A stretch of 64,000 nucleotides of DNA from Curvibacter microcysteis (lineage in GTDB: Bacteria; Pseudomonadota; Gammaproteobacteria; Burkholderiales; Burkholderiaceae_C): assembly GCF_028649455.1 (NCBI RefSeq), contig NZ_JAQSIO010000002.1, positions 558,001 to 622,000 on the forward strand. The letters run 5' to 3'. The notes beneath the pieces are model-generated. The model had not been told where the DNA came from. It saw only the letters and a program-made list of their open reading frames with translations, and searched no databases. How positions within the stretch are numbered: position 1 is the first letter of the stretch; every line of letters begins with the position of its first letter. The translations under genes and the position numbers were made by a program. Below are positions 9,050 to 18,954 of this stretch, piece after piece.

Positions 9050-12000
9050 ATGCCGACTTCCGCCACGCCTTCACTGACCCCGGGTTTCATGGTCCTGCAT
9101 GGCAACCGCCTGGAGGACTTGCGCGATTTGTTGACGGACTTTCTGCGCCAGCATCCGCTGCCGCCGCTGTGGCCCGAGATCTTCCTGGTGCAAAGCGCCG
9201 GCATGAAGCACTGGCTGGAGCTGTCCCTGGCCGACGAATCCGCCTTGGGCATTTGCGCGGCCACCCGCATGGAGCTGCCCAGCGCCTACCTGTGGCAGGT
9301 CTACCGCCAGGTGCTGGGTCCGGCGGCCGTGCCGGCCCAAATGCCGTTTGACAAGGCCAGCCTGCTGTGGCGCCTGGTGCGCTTGTTGCCCGACCTGGTC
9401 GCCTCGCGCCCCTTGTACCAGCCGCTGCAGCGTTACCTGGACCAGGCACCGGACGCGCGCAAGCTCTACCAACTGGCGCTGCAACTGGCGGACGTGCTGG
9501 ACGGCTACCAAAGCTACCGTGCGGATTGGCTCAGCGACTGGGCCCAGGGCCGGGACGTGCTGGGCCGCCCCAACACCTTGCCCGCCCAGGCCCCGGCGCT
9601 GGACGCGTCCCAGGCCTGGCAGGCCCAGCTCTGGCGCGACCTGCGTGCCGACGTGGGCGAGGCCCTGGCAGACGCCTCGCGTGCCGCCGTCCACGCGCGT
9701 TTCATGGCCCGCCTGGCCGAGCTGACCGACACCTTCGTGGCCACCGGTGAACGCCCGCCAGGCCTGCCGGCGCGCATCGTGGTGTTTGGCATTTCGTCCT
9801 TGCCGCACCAGGCGGTCGAGGCCTTGGCCGCGCTGGGCCAACTGACCCAGGTCATGCTGCTGGTGCACAACCCCTGCCAGTTCTTTTGGGGCGATCTGGT
9901 CGAAGGCCATGAGCAGCTGCGCCAGTTGCTGCGCCGGCGCCAGCCCGTCAAAGCCGCAGCGCTGGCCCAGGCCACGCCGGGTGCGGCCCACCACCCGCTG
10001 CTGGCCTCCTGGGGCAAGCAGGGGCGGGACTACCTGCACATGCTCGACGAGTTCGACCGGGTCGAGGACTACCGCAACCGCTTTGTGCGGGTCGACGCTT
10101 TTGTCGACCCCTTGGGCATCGGCAGCACGCCGACCCAGTTGGCGCAATTGCAGTCCGGCTTGCTGAACCTGGAGCTGCCCAGCGCGCCGCTGCCCCTGGC
10201 CGAGGACGATGATTCGATCCGCCTGGTCAGCTGCCACTCGGCCCAGCGCGAGGTCGAGGTGCTGCACGACCGCCTGCTGGCCTGGCTGGACGCCGACCCC
10301 AGCCTGCAGCCGCGCGAGGTCATGGTCATGGTGCCCGACATCGCCACGTTTGCGCCCCACATCCAGGCCGTGTTCGGCCGCTTCGCGCGCGGCGAGCCGC
10401 GCCACATCCCCTACTCGGTGGCCGACACCTCGCCGCGCCAGTCGCCGCTGGTGATGGCTTTGCAACAGCTGCTGTCGCTGCCGCAGGCGCGCATTTCGCT
10501 GGCCGACTGGCTCAGCCTGTTCGAGGTCAGCGCGGTGCGCCACCGCTTTGGCCTGAGCGAGGTCGAGGTCGACGAGGTGCAGACCTGGCTGCAGGCCGCG
10601 GGCGTGCGCTGGGGGCTGGACACCGACCACCGCCTGCGCTGGGGCCTGCCGCCCGGCGTGCCCGGCCTGGCGCAAAACACCTGGGACTTCGGCCTGCGCC
10701 GCCTGCTGCTGGGCTATGCCGTGGGCAGCGGCCCGGTCTGGGCCGGCACCTTGCCGCAGCCCGCCCTCAGCGGTCTGGACGCGCCCCTGGCCCAGGCCCT
10801 GTGGGGCTGGGTCGAGGCCACGCGTGAGAGCCTGGACGCCCTGGCCCAGCCCCACACGCCCAGTGAATGGGTGCGGGTGCTGAGCGAGCTGGTGGCGCGT
10901 TTTTTTGAAGGTGCTGACGAGGCCGAGGCCCGCCAGGTGCAGGCCCTGCTCGAGCCCCTGCAAACCTGGTTGCAGCACTGCCAGGCCGCGAACCTGGACA
11001 GCCCGCTGCCGCTGGAGGTGGTCAGCGACCACTGGCTGGGCCAGTTGCAGGACGGCGGCTTGCAGCAGCGCTTCCTGGGCGGCGGCGTGCAGTTCGGCAC
11101 GCTGATGCCCATGCGCTCCATCCCTTTCCGGGTGGTCTGCTTGCTGGGCTTGAACGACGGCGACTACCCGCGCCAAAGCGCCCCGCGTGACTTTGACCTG
11201 ATGGCCAGCAGCTGGCGCGCGGGCGACCGCTCCCGCCGCGAGGACGACCGCTACCTGTTTTTGGAGGCCCTGCTGTCGGCGCGCGAGCGCCTCTACATCA
11301 GCTGGCAAGGCCACCGCGCCACCGACAACGCCGAGCGCCCGCCCTCGGTGCTGGTGGCCCAATTGATTGAATTCCTGCACCGGCATTGGACGCCCGCGCG
11401 CGCGCGCCAGGTGCAGCCGCTGCAGCCGTTTTCGGTGGCCTATTTCAGCCAGGGCAGCGGCTTTGCCACCTACGACGAGGACTGGGCCCGGGCCCAGCCG
11501 GCCGAGCCCGCCGCCGGCGCCGGGGTGGCCGCGCCGGCCGCGCTGGAGGCCACGGTCCCCAGCGTGCTCACCTTGAACGACTTGCGCCAACTGCTGCGCC
11601 AGCCGGTGGAGGTGTTCTTCAAAGGGCGTCTGGGCGTCTACCTCGACGAGCTCGAGGAGCACACACTGGACAGCGAGCCCTTTGGCCTGGACGGGCTGGA
11701 GAAGTACCAGCTGGGCCAAGAGGTGCTGGCCGCCGACACCGCCCCCCAGGTGCTGACCGAGCTGCTGCACTCGGGCCGCCTGCCCATGGCCGCCTTTGGC
11801 CAGCGCGAGGTGCAGGGCCTGCAGACCCGGCTGAGCGTGGTGCAGCAGCGCCTGGCCCCCTTGGAGGCGCGGTTTCCCTTCCCCTTGCCGGCCCAGTCGG
11901 TGGACTTGTCCATCGAGTTGCCGGCCGAGCCGGGGCAGCCGCCTGAAGCCGTGCAACTGCTGGGCACCCTGAGTGGGCTGTTCTGCGAGCGCGAAGAGCG

Positions 12001-12637
12001 TGCCGACACCGCCCCGGCCGACTGCGCGCCTGGCCTGCAGCGCAGCCAGCGCCTGGGCGCGGTGCTGCAAGGCAAGGAGTCCGAGGCCATGGCCCGGGTG
12101 CAGGTGCTCACCGGCCTGTGGGTGTCGCACCTGGCGGGCTGCGCGGCGGGCCTGCGCCTGAACAGCACGGTGCTGGGGCTGGACGGGCAGATTGGCTTGC
12201 GGCCCCTGTCCCGCCCCCAGGCCCTGGCCTGTTTGCAGCGCCTGGTCGTGGCTTACCGCGCGGCCTGGCAGCGCCCCTTGCCCGTGGCCTGCCAAACCGG
12301 CTGGGCCTATTGGCAGGCGGCGCGCCGCGCCGAGGCGGCCGAGCTGCTCGGCCCCGCCAAGCGCGAGCCACGCGACCCCCATGAGGCCGCACGCGCCGCC
12401 TTTGAGGGCAGCTTCCAGCTGGCCGGGGAGCGGCTGCAGTCGCCCTACCTGCAACGCTGCACCCAGGCCTATGAAGATCTGCAGGCCGAGCTGCCCGACT
12501 GGGCCGAGCAGCTCTACGGCGACCTGGCGCGGCACCTGCGCATCGGGCCGCTGCCGCAAGAAGAGGGTGACGAGGGCGCGGCGAGCCACCCCCGCGCTGA
12601 GCCGCTGGGCACCCGTGCAGCGCAGCACCGGCCTTGA
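9050..12637 (+). CDS. recC: Exodeoxyribonuclease V subunit gamma RecC
   Basis: RecC (1195 aa) is the subunit of RecBCD that scans for Chi and splits the duplex at the pin; its helicase-like and nuclease-like domains are inactive. Family features seen here are the N-terminal MVLHGNRLEDLRDLL, FLVQSAGMKHWLELSLAD, an early RMELPSAYLWQVYRQ block, MPMRSIPFRVVCLLGLNDGDYPR in the middle, and SWRAGDRSRREDDRYLFLEALLSAR. The open frame starts at 8924, but the ATG at 9050 (MPTSATPSLTPGF) precedes the conserved region and is preferred. The 275 bp upstream show no other gene. recB begins 58 bp downstream and recD overlaps recB, giving the order C-B-D; E. coli by contrast has ptrA between recC and recB. Confidence 0.93.
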   Translation: MPTSATPSLTPGFMVLHGNRLEDLRDLLTDFLRQHPLPPLWPEIFLVQSAGMKHWLELSLADESALGICAATRMELPSAYLWQVYRQVLGPAAVPAQMPFDKASLLWRLVRLLPDLVASRPLYQPLQRYLDQAPDARKLYQLALQLADVLDGYQSYRADWLSDWAQGRDVLGRPNTLPAQAPALDASQAWQAQLWRDLRADVGEALADASRAAVHARFMARLAELTDTFVATGERPPGLPARIVVFGISSLPHQAVEALAALGQLTQVMLLVHNPCQFFWGDLVEGHEQLRQLLRRRQPVKAAALAQATPGAAHHPLLASWGKQGRDYLHMLDEFDRVEDYRNRFVRVDAFVDPLGIGSTPTQLAQLQSGLLNLELPSAPLPLAEDDDSIRLVSCHSAQREVEVLHDRLLAWLDADPSLQPREVMVMVPDIATFAPHIQAVFGRFARGEPRHIPYSVADTSPRQSPLVMALQQLLSLPQARISLADWLSLFEVSAVRHRFGLSEVEVDEVQTWLQAAGVRWGLDTDHRLRWGLPPGVPGLAQNTWDFGLRRLLLGYAVGSGPVWAGTLPQPALSGLDAPLAQALWGWVEATRESLDALAQPHTPSEWVRVLSELVARFFEGADEAEARQVQALLEPLQTWLQHCQAANLDSPLPLEVVSDHWLGQLQDGGLQQRFLGGGVQFGTLMPMRSIPFRVVCLLGLNDGDYPRQSAPRDFDLMASSWRAGDRSRREDDRYLFLEALLSARERLYISWQGHRATDNAERPPSVLVAQLIEFLHRHWTPARARQVQPLQPFSVAYFSQGSGFATYDEDWARAQPAEPAAGAGVAAPAALEATVPSVLTLNDLRQLLRQPVEVFFKGRLGVYLDELEEHTLDSEPFGLDGLEKYQLGQEVLAADTAPQVLTELLHSGRLPMAAFGQREVQGLQTRLSVVQQRLAPLEARFPFPLPAQSVDLSIELPAEPGQPPEAVQLLGTLSGLFCEREERADTAPADCAPGLQRSQRLGAVLQGKESEAMARVQVLTGLWVSHLAGCAAGLRLNSTVLGLDGQIGLRPLSRPQALACLQRLVVAYRAAWQRPLPVACQTGWAYWQAARRAEAAELLGPAKREPRDPHEAARAAFEGSFQLAGERLQSPYLQRCTQAYEDLQAELPDWAEQLYGDLARHLRIGPLPQEEGDEGAASHPRAEPLGTRAAQHRP

Positions 12638-12695
12638 ACCTGTGCCCTCGCCAAAGCCCCCAGCCCCCGAGCCGACCGATCTGACGGACCCCTGC

Positions 12696-15600
12696 ATGAG
12701 CCCCACCGACCTTGACTTGCCCACCCCCGCCGCCGAGGCCCAGCCCCCGCTGCAGGCGCTGGACCCGCTGACCCTGCCCTGGCAGGGCCTGCAGGTCATC
12801 GAGGCTTCGGCCGGCACGGGCAAGACCTGGACCCTGGCGGCGCTCTATGTGCGCCTGGTGCTGGGCCACCAGGCCGAGGGCCTGCACACCGAGCGCGGCT
12901 TGTTCCCGCCGCAAATCCTGGTCATGACCTTCACCGACGCGGCCACCGCCGAGCTGCGCGGCCGCGTGCGCGCCCGCCTGGCCCAGGCCGCGCGCTACTT
13001 CGCCGAGCGGCCCGAAGGCGAGGCCGAGGCCGACCCCTTTTTGCACAAGCTGCGCGCCCAGATCGAGCCCGCGCGCTGGCCCGAGTGCGCGCGCCGCCTG
13101 GACCTGGCCGCGCAGTGGATGGACGACGCCGCCATCTTCACCATCCACGGCTGGAGCCACCGCATGCTGAGCCAGCACGCCTTCGACAGCGCCAGCCTGT
13201 TTGAGCAGGCCCGGGTCGAAGACGGGGCCCAGCTGCAGCTGGCGGCCGCGCAAGACTACTGGCGCCGCTGGTGCTACCCGCTGGCGGTGGGCGACCTGGA
13301 CGCGCTGAGCCCACTGGGCCGCGACCCGGCCGAGCTCTTGCAGCGCCTGGTGCCCCTGTGGGCCCAGGCCGAGCGCAGCCCGCAAGCCGCTTTGGCCGCC
13401 CAGGAGCCCTTGGAGAACCCCGACCAGTTGGTGGCCCAATGGCGCCAATGGCAGCAGCGCCACGAGGCCTTGCTGGCCCAGGCGCGCGCCGCCTGGACGC
13501 CCGACTGGCTGCAGGCCCTGGGCGACGCCGCCGCGCGCAAAACCCTCAAGAACTACCGCCCCGACTGGCTGGCTGGCTGGCTCACGGCCATGGGCCGCTG
13601 GGCCGAGGGCGAAGCCGCCAAGCTGGAGCTGCTGGAGCGCTTCAGCCTCAGCCGCCTGCGCGAGCGCGGCTGGCGCGACGCCGACGCGCACCCGGTCAGC
13701 GCGCTGCTGGACGACTTGTGCGACCACCTGCGCGTGGCGCCCGACATCGGCCCGGCCTGGCTGGCCCATGCCGCCCAGCACATTGGCGCGGCCTACCAGG
13801 CCGCCAAGGCGCGCTTGGCACAGTTTGATTTCTCCGACCTGCTGCAGCGCCTGTACCAGGCCCTGCAAGCGCCCGACGGGCGCCTCGCCGCCGCCATCCG
13901 GGCCCAGTTCCCGGTGGCGCTGGTGGACGAGTTCCAGGACACCGACCCCTGGCAGTACGGCGCGCTCTGGCGCATCTACGGTGGGCCCGACGGGCTGGGC
14001 ACGGGCCTGATCATGATTGGCGACCCCAAGCAGGCCATTTACAGCTTCCGCGGCGCCGACCTGGCCACCTACCTCAGCGCGCGCAGCCAGGCCCAGGCCG
14101 TGCACACCTTGTCGGGCAATTTCCGCTCCAGCGCGGGCGCGGTGGCCGCCGTCAACCACGTGTTCGCCCAGGCCGTGCAGCCCTTTGGCCCCTTGCCCTT
14201 CGAGCCGGTGCAGGCCTGCAACCCCGATGTGCAGGCGCTGCAGGTGGGCGGCCAGCCCCAGCCCGCGCTCACCGTGTGGCGGCAGGGGCGTGACAAACCG
14301 GCCTCCAAATCGGCCTACCTCCGCGACATGGCCGCGCTGTTTGCCTCGCAAATGGTGGCCTTGCTCAACCAGGGCGCGGCCCAGCCCGGCCAGATGGCGG
14401 TGCTGGTGCGCAATGGCTTGGAGGCCCAGGCCATCCGCAGCGAACTGGCCGCGCGCGGCGTGCGCAGCGTGTACCTGTCCGACCGCGACAGCGTGTACGC
14501 CACGGCCGAAGCGCAAGACCTGTGGCGCCTGCTCTGTGCCGTGGCCCAGCCGCGCTCGGCCAGCGCGCTCAAGGCCGCGTTGCTGACCCGCTTGTGGGGC
14601 CTGAGCTGGCCCGAATTGGAGCGCCTGCTGCACGACGAAGACGCCTGGGACGCCCTGGTCGACCAGTTCCATGGCTGGCAAAAAATCTGGCAGCAGCAAG
14701 GCCTGCTGCCCATGCTGCACCACTGGCTGCACGCGCTGGGCGTGCCGCGCCGCCTGCTGGCGCCCGGGGCCGAGCAAGGCGAGCGCCGCCTGAGCAACCT
14801 GCTGCACCTGGGCGACCTGTTGCAAGCCGCCAGCCAGGGCCTGCAAGGGGAGGGCGCCTTGCTGCGCTACCTGGAGCAGCAACTGCAAAAGCCCAGCGCC
14901 AGCGGCGAGGCGGCCCAGACCCGGCTGGAGAGCGACGCCGCGCTGGTGCAGGTCATCACCATGCACAAGTCCAAGGGCTTGCAGTACCCGCTGGTGTTCC
15001 TGCCCTTTGTCTGTGGCTACCGCGCCGAAGACACGGCGAATGGCCGCGATGACGCCCAGCGCCTGGCCGAAGACGTGCGCCTGCTCTACGTGGCCCTGAC
15101 GCGCGCCGAACAAGCCCTGTGGCTGGGCGTGGCCCCGCTGGCGGGCGACCTGGACGGCAAGACGCCCCAGGTGATGAGCGCCTTCTCGCGCCTGCTGGGC
15201 CGCCAGGGCCCGGACGACCTGGACCCCTGCTTGCAGGCCTGGGCCGCCTGTCCCGACATCGCGGTCTTGCCCGCGCCGCCGCCCGATGACCAGCGCTACC
15301 AGCCACCCGCCCAGGCCAGCCAGCCGCAGGCCGCCCTGCAGCCCCAGCGCCGCGCCAGCCGCCCCTGGTGGACGGCCAGCTTCAGTGCGCTGACCCGCGA
15401 ATTGGGCGAGCGGCCCGAGGCGCCTGGCAGCGGGCAAAGCCCCTTGTCCGAGCGCGACGAGCGCCTGGACGACGCCCTGACCGACAACCGCGACACGCCC
15501 GAAGCCACGCCCGAGGACGAGGCCGTGGCCCCGGGCTGGAACAGCTTCCCGGCCGGCAGCCGCTACGGCACCCTGCTGCACGACCTGCTGGAGTGGCAGG

Positions 15601-16322
15601 CCGGCCAGGGCTGGCCCGCCGCGCAGCCGCTGCCCGCGCCCGCCGAGCCCGGCGCTGCCGGGCTGCTGGACCCGCGCCAGGCCGACTGGTTGGCCCTGCT
15701 GCAACGCCAGGCCGCCGCGCTGCAACTCGACGAGGCCCAGACCGCCCAGTTGGGTGACTGGGCGGGGCAGATCCTGCGCAGCCCGCTGCACTGGCCCGGG
15801 GCCGAACAGCCCCTGGTGCTGGGCCAACTGGCCCCGACCGATTTCTGGGCTGAAATGAACTTCAGCCTGCCCGTGCGCGGCCTGCCCACAGCGGCGCTGG
15901 ACGCGCTGATCAGCGCCCGGGTCCTGCCCGGCCTGCCGCGCCCGAGCTTGCTGCCCCGCCAGCTCGAAGGCATGCTGACGGGCTTCATGGACTTGGTGCT
16001 GCTGCACGAGGGCCGCTACCACGTGCTGGACTACAAATCCAACCGCCTGCCCGACTACCGCGCCGAGACCCTGGCCCAGGCCGTGCTGGCGCACCGCTAC
16101 GACGTGCAGTACAGCCTGTACCTGCTGGCCTTGCACCGCCTGCTCAAGTCGCGGCTGCCCGACTACCAACCCGAGCAGCACCTGGGCGGCGCCATCTACC
16201 TGTTCGCGCGCGGCACCGACCAGCTGGGGCAAGGCGTGTTCTACGAGCGCCCGCCCGTGGCCTTGATCGAAGCCCTGGACCAGGCCTTCAGCGGCCACCG
16301 CACGCAGGAGGCCTTGGCATGA
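12696..16322 (+). CDS. recB: Exodeoxyribonuclease V subunit beta RecB
   Basis: RecB (1208 aa) is the 3'-5' UvrD-like helicase and the only nuclease of the RecBCD double-strand break repair enzyme. Walker A is ASAGTGKTWTLAALY near residue 35. The helicase motif VALVDEFQDTDPWQY, GDPKQAIYSFRGADL, the LSGNFRS block, VQVITMHKSKGLQYPLVFLP and LLYVALTRAEQALWLG are all present. The C-terminal RecB nuclease domain is intact: TLLHDLLEW, GFMDLVLLHEGRYHVLDYKSN with the metal-binding Asp and Asp-x-Lys. The open frame extends back to 12192 within recC, but the ATG at 12696 gives the normal N-terminus. It overlaps recD by 4 bp (ATGA). All catalytic residues I could check are there, so it should be active. 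Confidence 0.95.
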   Translation: MSPTDLDLPTPAAEAQPPLQALDPLTLPWQGLQVIEASAGTGKTWTLAALYVRLVLGHQAEGLHTERGLFPPQILVMTFTDAATAELRGRVRARLAQAARYFAERPEGEAEADPFLHKLRAQIEPARWPECARRLDLAAQWMDDAAIFTIHGWSHRMLSQHAFDSASLFEQARVEDGAQLQLAAAQDYWRRWCYPLAVGDLDALSPLGRDPAELLQRLVPLWAQAERSPQAALAAQEPLENPDQLVAQWRQWQQRHEALLAQARAAWTPDWLQALGDAAARKTLKNYRPDWLAGWLTAMGRWAEGEAAKLELLERFSLSRLRERGWRDADAHPVSALLDDLCDHLRVAPDIGPAWLAHAAQHIGAAYQAAKARLAQFDFSDLLQRLYQALQAPDGRLAAAIRAQFPVALVDEFQDTDPWQYGALWRIYGGPDGLGTGLIMIGDPKQAIYSFRGADLATYLSARSQAQAVHTLSGNFRSSAGAVAAVNHVFAQAVQPFGPLPFEPVQACNPDVQALQVGGQPQPALTVWRQGRDKPASKSAYLRDMAALFASQMVALLNQGAAQPGQMAVLVRNGLEAQAIRSELAARGVRSVYLSDRDSVYATAEAQDLWRLLCAVAQPRSASALKAALLTRLWGLSWPELERLLHDEDAWDALVDQFHGWQKIWQQQGLLPMLHHWLHALGVPRRLLAPGAEQGERRLSNLLHLGDLLQAASQGLQGEGALLRYLEQQLQKPSASGEAAQTRLESDAALVQVITMHKSKGLQYPLVFLPFVCGYRAEDTANGRDDAQRLAEDVRLLYVALTRAEQALWLGVAPLAGDLDGKTPQVMSAFSRLLGRQGPDDLDPCLQAWAACPDIAVLPAPPPDDQRYQPPAQASQPQAALQPQRRASRPWWTASFSALTRELGERPEAPGSGQSPLSERDERLDDALTDNRDTPEATPEDEAVAPGWNSFPAGSRYGTLLHDLLEWQAGQGWPAAQPLPAPAEPGAAGLLDPRQADWLALLQRQAAALQLDEAQTAQLGDWAGQILRSPLHWPGAEQPLVLGQLAPTDFWAEMNFSLPVRGLPTAALDALISARVLPGLPRPSLLPRQLEGMLTGFMDLVLLHEGRYHVLDYKSNRLPDYRAETLAQAVLAHRYDVQYSLYLLALHRLLKSRLPDYQPEQHLGGAIYLFARGTDQLGQGVFYERPPVALIEALDQAFSGHRTQEALA

Positions 16323-18274
16323 GCCGCAGTCCCACACCACCGACCCAGCTCGACTGGCTCAGCCTGCCGCCCGACGACGCCGGGGCCCCCGAGGCCACGG
16401 CGCCCGCCGCCGTGCCCTGGCCCTGGCAAATCCCCGAGGCCGACTCCCCCTTGAGCACCCTGGACCGCGCCCTGGCGCGCTTTCTGCAGGACGCCCAACC
16501 CAGCACCGAGCCGCGCCACGCCTGGCTGGCCGCCCTGGTCAGCCACCAGTTTGGCCGTGGCCACGCCTGCCTGGACCTGGACGCGCTGGCCAGCCAACCG
16601 GCCGCCACCCTGGGCTGGGAGCCCGCCGCCCTGCAAGGCCTGCCCTCCGCGCTGGGCCGGGCCGCCGACGACCTGCCTTGGTGTGGCACCCTGGGCAGCC
16701 CCCTGGTGCGCGAAGGCCAGCGCCTGTACCTGCGCCGCAACTGGCAGGCCGAGCAGCAGATCCGGGACTCCATCGCCGCCCGCCTGGCCTTGCCGCCGCT
16801 GGCGCCGGCGGGCCTGGCCTCGGCCCTCAACCAGCTGTTCGCCCCGGACCCGCTGGTGCCCGGGCCGGACTGGCAAAAAGTGGCTTGCGCGCTGGCGGCG
16901 CGCCAGCGCTTCACCCTGATCACCGGTGGCCCCGGCACTGGCAAGACCACCACCGTGGTGCGCCTGTTGGCGCTGCTGCAGGACAACGCGCGGCACAGCC
17001 CTCAGCGGCGTGGCCAGCCCTTGCGCATTGCGCTGGCCGCCCCCACGGGCAAGGCGGCGGCGCGGCTGGCCGAGTCCATTGCCTCGGCGGTGCAGCGCCT
17101 GCCGGCGCCTTTGCAGGCCGACATCCCCGAGCAGGCCCAGACCCTGCACAAGCTGCTGCAGGTGCGCCCGGGGGCCGGGCACCAGCCGCCGCCCGAGCTG
17201 GCGCTGGACTTGATCGTGGTGGACGAGGCCTCGATGATCGACCTCGACATGATGGCCCGCCTCCTGGCCGCGGTGCCGCCCAATGCCAGCGTCATCCTGC
17301 TGGGCGACAAGGACCAACTGGCCTCGGTCGAGGCCGGGGCGGTCATGGGCCAGCTCTGCGAAGGGGCGGACGCGGGCGGCTACAGCGCCGACACCGTGGC
17401 CTGGCTGCAGTCGGTGGCCGCGGTCGACGTGTCACCCTACCAGGGTGCGGGCGGCGCGCTGGCCCAGCAAACCGTGATGCTGCGCTTCAGCCGGCGCTTT
17501 GCCGGTGACAGCGAGATCGGCCAATGGGCCAGCGCCGTCAACCAGGGCCAGATGGCCCAGGTGCAGGCCTTGTGGCGGCGCAGCCCGCGCGCCACGGCGG
17601 CGGCCAGTGCTTCGGTGGACCGCCTGGAGCCCACCCAGGCCCACGACCCGGCCCTGGCCTCGATCTGGCAGCGCGGCTGGTCGACCTGGCGCGCCTGGCT
17701 GAGCGCGGTCACTGCGTCGACTGCGGCCGTGGACGACGCCCAGGCCTTGCAGGCCCTGGTGGCCTTCAACCGGTTTCAGGTGCTGTGCGCGGTGCGCGAG
17801 GGGGCTTGGGGCGTGGACGGCCTGAACCGCCGCATCGCCCAGGCCCTGGGCCTGCCCACCGAGGGCTGGTACGCGGGCCGCCCGGTGATGGTCACGCGCA
17901 ACGACTACTCGCTGCAGCTCATGAACGGTGACGTGGGCCTGTGCCTGCGGCATGCCAAGGGCTTGCGCGTGGCTTTTGCCGACGGCCATGGCGGGGTGCG
18001 CTGGGTGCAGCCCTCGCGGCTGGACGCGGTGGAGAGCGTGTTCGCCATGACGGTGCACAAATCGCAGGGCTCGGAGTTCGAGCATGTGGCCCTGGTGCTG
18101 CCCGAGCTGCCGGTGGCGGTGCTCACGCGCGAGCTGCTCTACACCGGCATCACGCGCGCCAAAAGCCGGCTCACCCTGGTGGTGCCGGCCACGCCCGCGC
18201 TGTGGCGCGCGGTCGAGAAAAAAGTGGTGCGCAGCGGGGGCCTGGGGGCCGCCGCCCGACCGGCCGCCAGCTGA
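16319..18274 (+). CDS. recD: Exodeoxyribonuclease V subunit alpha RecD
   Basis: RecD (651 aa) is the 5'-3' superfamily 1B helicase of RecBCD. Motifs in order: a RecD N-terminal domain (about residues 30-175), Walker A LITGGPGTGKTTTVVRLL near 200, motif Ia APTGKAAARL, Walker B LIVVDEASMIDL, motif III LLGDKDQLASVEAGAVMGQLC, the FSRRFAGDSEIGQWA block, motif V AMTVHKSQGSEFEHVALVLP, and motif VI LLYTGITRAKSRLTLV. The start ATG overlaps the recB stop in ATGA, so the two are translationally coupled, in keeping with equal subunit supply. It is slightly longer than the E. coli protein (608 aa) because of insertions around residues 415-450. Confidence 0.95.
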   Translation: MSRSPTPPTQLDWLSLPPDDAGAPEATAPAAVPWPWQIPEADSPLSTLDRALARFLQDAQPSTEPRHAWLAALVSHQFGRGHACLDLDALASQPAATLGWEPAALQGLPSALGRAADDLPWCGTLGSPLVREGQRLYLRRNWQAEQQIRDSIAARLALPPLAPAGLASALNQLFAPDPLVPGPDWQKVACALAARQRFTLITGGPGTGKTTTVVRLLALLQDNARHSPQRRGQPLRIALAAPTGKAAARLAESIASAVQRLPAPLQADIPEQAQTLHKLLQVRPGAGHQPPPELALDLIVVDEASMIDLDMMARLLAAVPPNASVILLGDKDQLASVEAGAVMGQLCEGADAGGYSADTVAWLQSVAAVDVSPYQGAGGALAQQTVMLRFSRRFAGDSEIGQWASAVNQGQMAQVQALWRRSPRATAAASASVDRLEPTQAHDPALASIWQRGWSTWRAWLSAVTASTAAVDDAQALQALVAFNRFQVLCAVREGAWGVDGLNRRIAQALGLPTEGWYAGRPVMVTRNDYSLQLMNGDVGLCLRHAKGLRVAFADGHGGVRWVQPSRLDAVESVFAMTVHKSQGSEFEHVALVLPELPVAVLTRELLYTGITRAKSRLTLVVPATPALWRAVEKKVVRSGGLGAAARPAAS

Positions 18275-18310
18275 GCTGGGCCGGGCCGGGCTGAGCCCTT
18301 TGATCCCGCC

Positions 18311-18553
18311 TCAGGGCTTGGGCGCGCGCAAGGCGTTGTCGAGCTGGTCGACCAGCTCGGACCAGTCGGCGTCCTGCTGCCACTGCTGGCGCAAAAAGCC
18401 GGCCTGGGCCGGGGTCCAGAAGGGCGCCTCAGGCAGGCTCAGCTCGGCTGCCAGCGGGTTGTGCTGGTGGATGAAGTGCTGGATCTGCTCGGCCGAGGCT
18501 GGCAGGCCCAGTTGCTCAAACAGGTCGTGGAAGCGCGGGTGGGTGTTGTCCAT
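18311..18553 (-). CDS. DUF2789 family protein
   Basis: Small soluble protein of 80 aa that matches my memory of the DUF2789 family: an N-terminal LFEQLGLPASAEQIQHFIHQH helix pair, the conserved LPEAPFWTPAQAGFLRQ block, and acidic DADWSELVDQLDNALR at the end. The function of the family is not known. The open frame extends far upstream, but the ATG at 18553 fits the family length. It converges with recD (36-bp gap) and is read in the same direction as the next small gene upstream, 82 bp away. Confidence 0.8.
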   Translation of the reverse strand: MDNTHPRFHDLFEQLGLPASAEQIQHFIHQHNPLAAELSLPEAPFWTPAQAGFLRQQWQQDADWSELVDQLDNALRAPKP

Positions 18554-18635
18554 GGTGGGAGGGCGCCAGGGCGCTGGTAACGTGACGAAGCACCCGAGGC
18601 TAACCCAAACCACATCGGACTGCACGACAGCGCCT

Positions 18636-18857
18636 TCAGGTCTTGGGCACGGCTGCGGCCTCCAGCGCCGCCATCGAATGGCGCCGCGCGATGCTGGCGT
18701 GGGCGTCGGCCTGGTAGCGGTCGCCCGACTCGTACAACAGGGCCGCTGCGCGGTGGTGTTTGGTGGCTTTGTCATGCAAATCGGCGGCTTTGCGTTGCAT
18801 GCGTTCCAGGGCGATTTCGCCAGCTTCTTCGCTCAGGCGCGGGAGTTTGAGGATCAT
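18636..18857 (-). CDS. Hypothetical small helical protein
   Basis: Unrecognised 73-aa protein, strongly helical and rich in Ala, Arg and His (KLPRLSEEAGEIALERMQRK, then AADLHDKATKHHRAAALLYE), possibly a short coiled coil or three-helix bundle. A good Shine-Dalgarno AGGAG lies about 8 nt before the ATG at 18857, which supports a real gene. It lies between the Fnr-like regulator and the DUF2789 gene, all on the minus strand, so the three may be co-transcribed. The regularly spaced His residues (HDKATKHH, ARRHS) are notable, but I assign no function. Confidence 0.6.
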   Translation of the reverse strand: MILKLPRLSEEAGEIALERMQRKAADLHDKATKHHRAAALLYESGDRYQADAHASIARRHSMAALEAAAVPKT

Positions 18858-18954
18858 CTTGGGCTCCTAAGGAGGGACAGGGGGCAGAGGGCGCGGTCGG
18901 ATCAACCGCAGCCCTCAGCGTGCCGGTGGCCGGCGCCGGGGTCTGTCTGTTGCC

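Noticed and set aside
9071-16340. Very long minus-strand open frames (1250 and 1410 codons) opposite recC and recB
   Set aside because: They are low-complexity Gln/Gly/Ala/His-rich translations typical of the antisense of GC-rich coding DNA; recC and recB on the plus strand have all family motifs.
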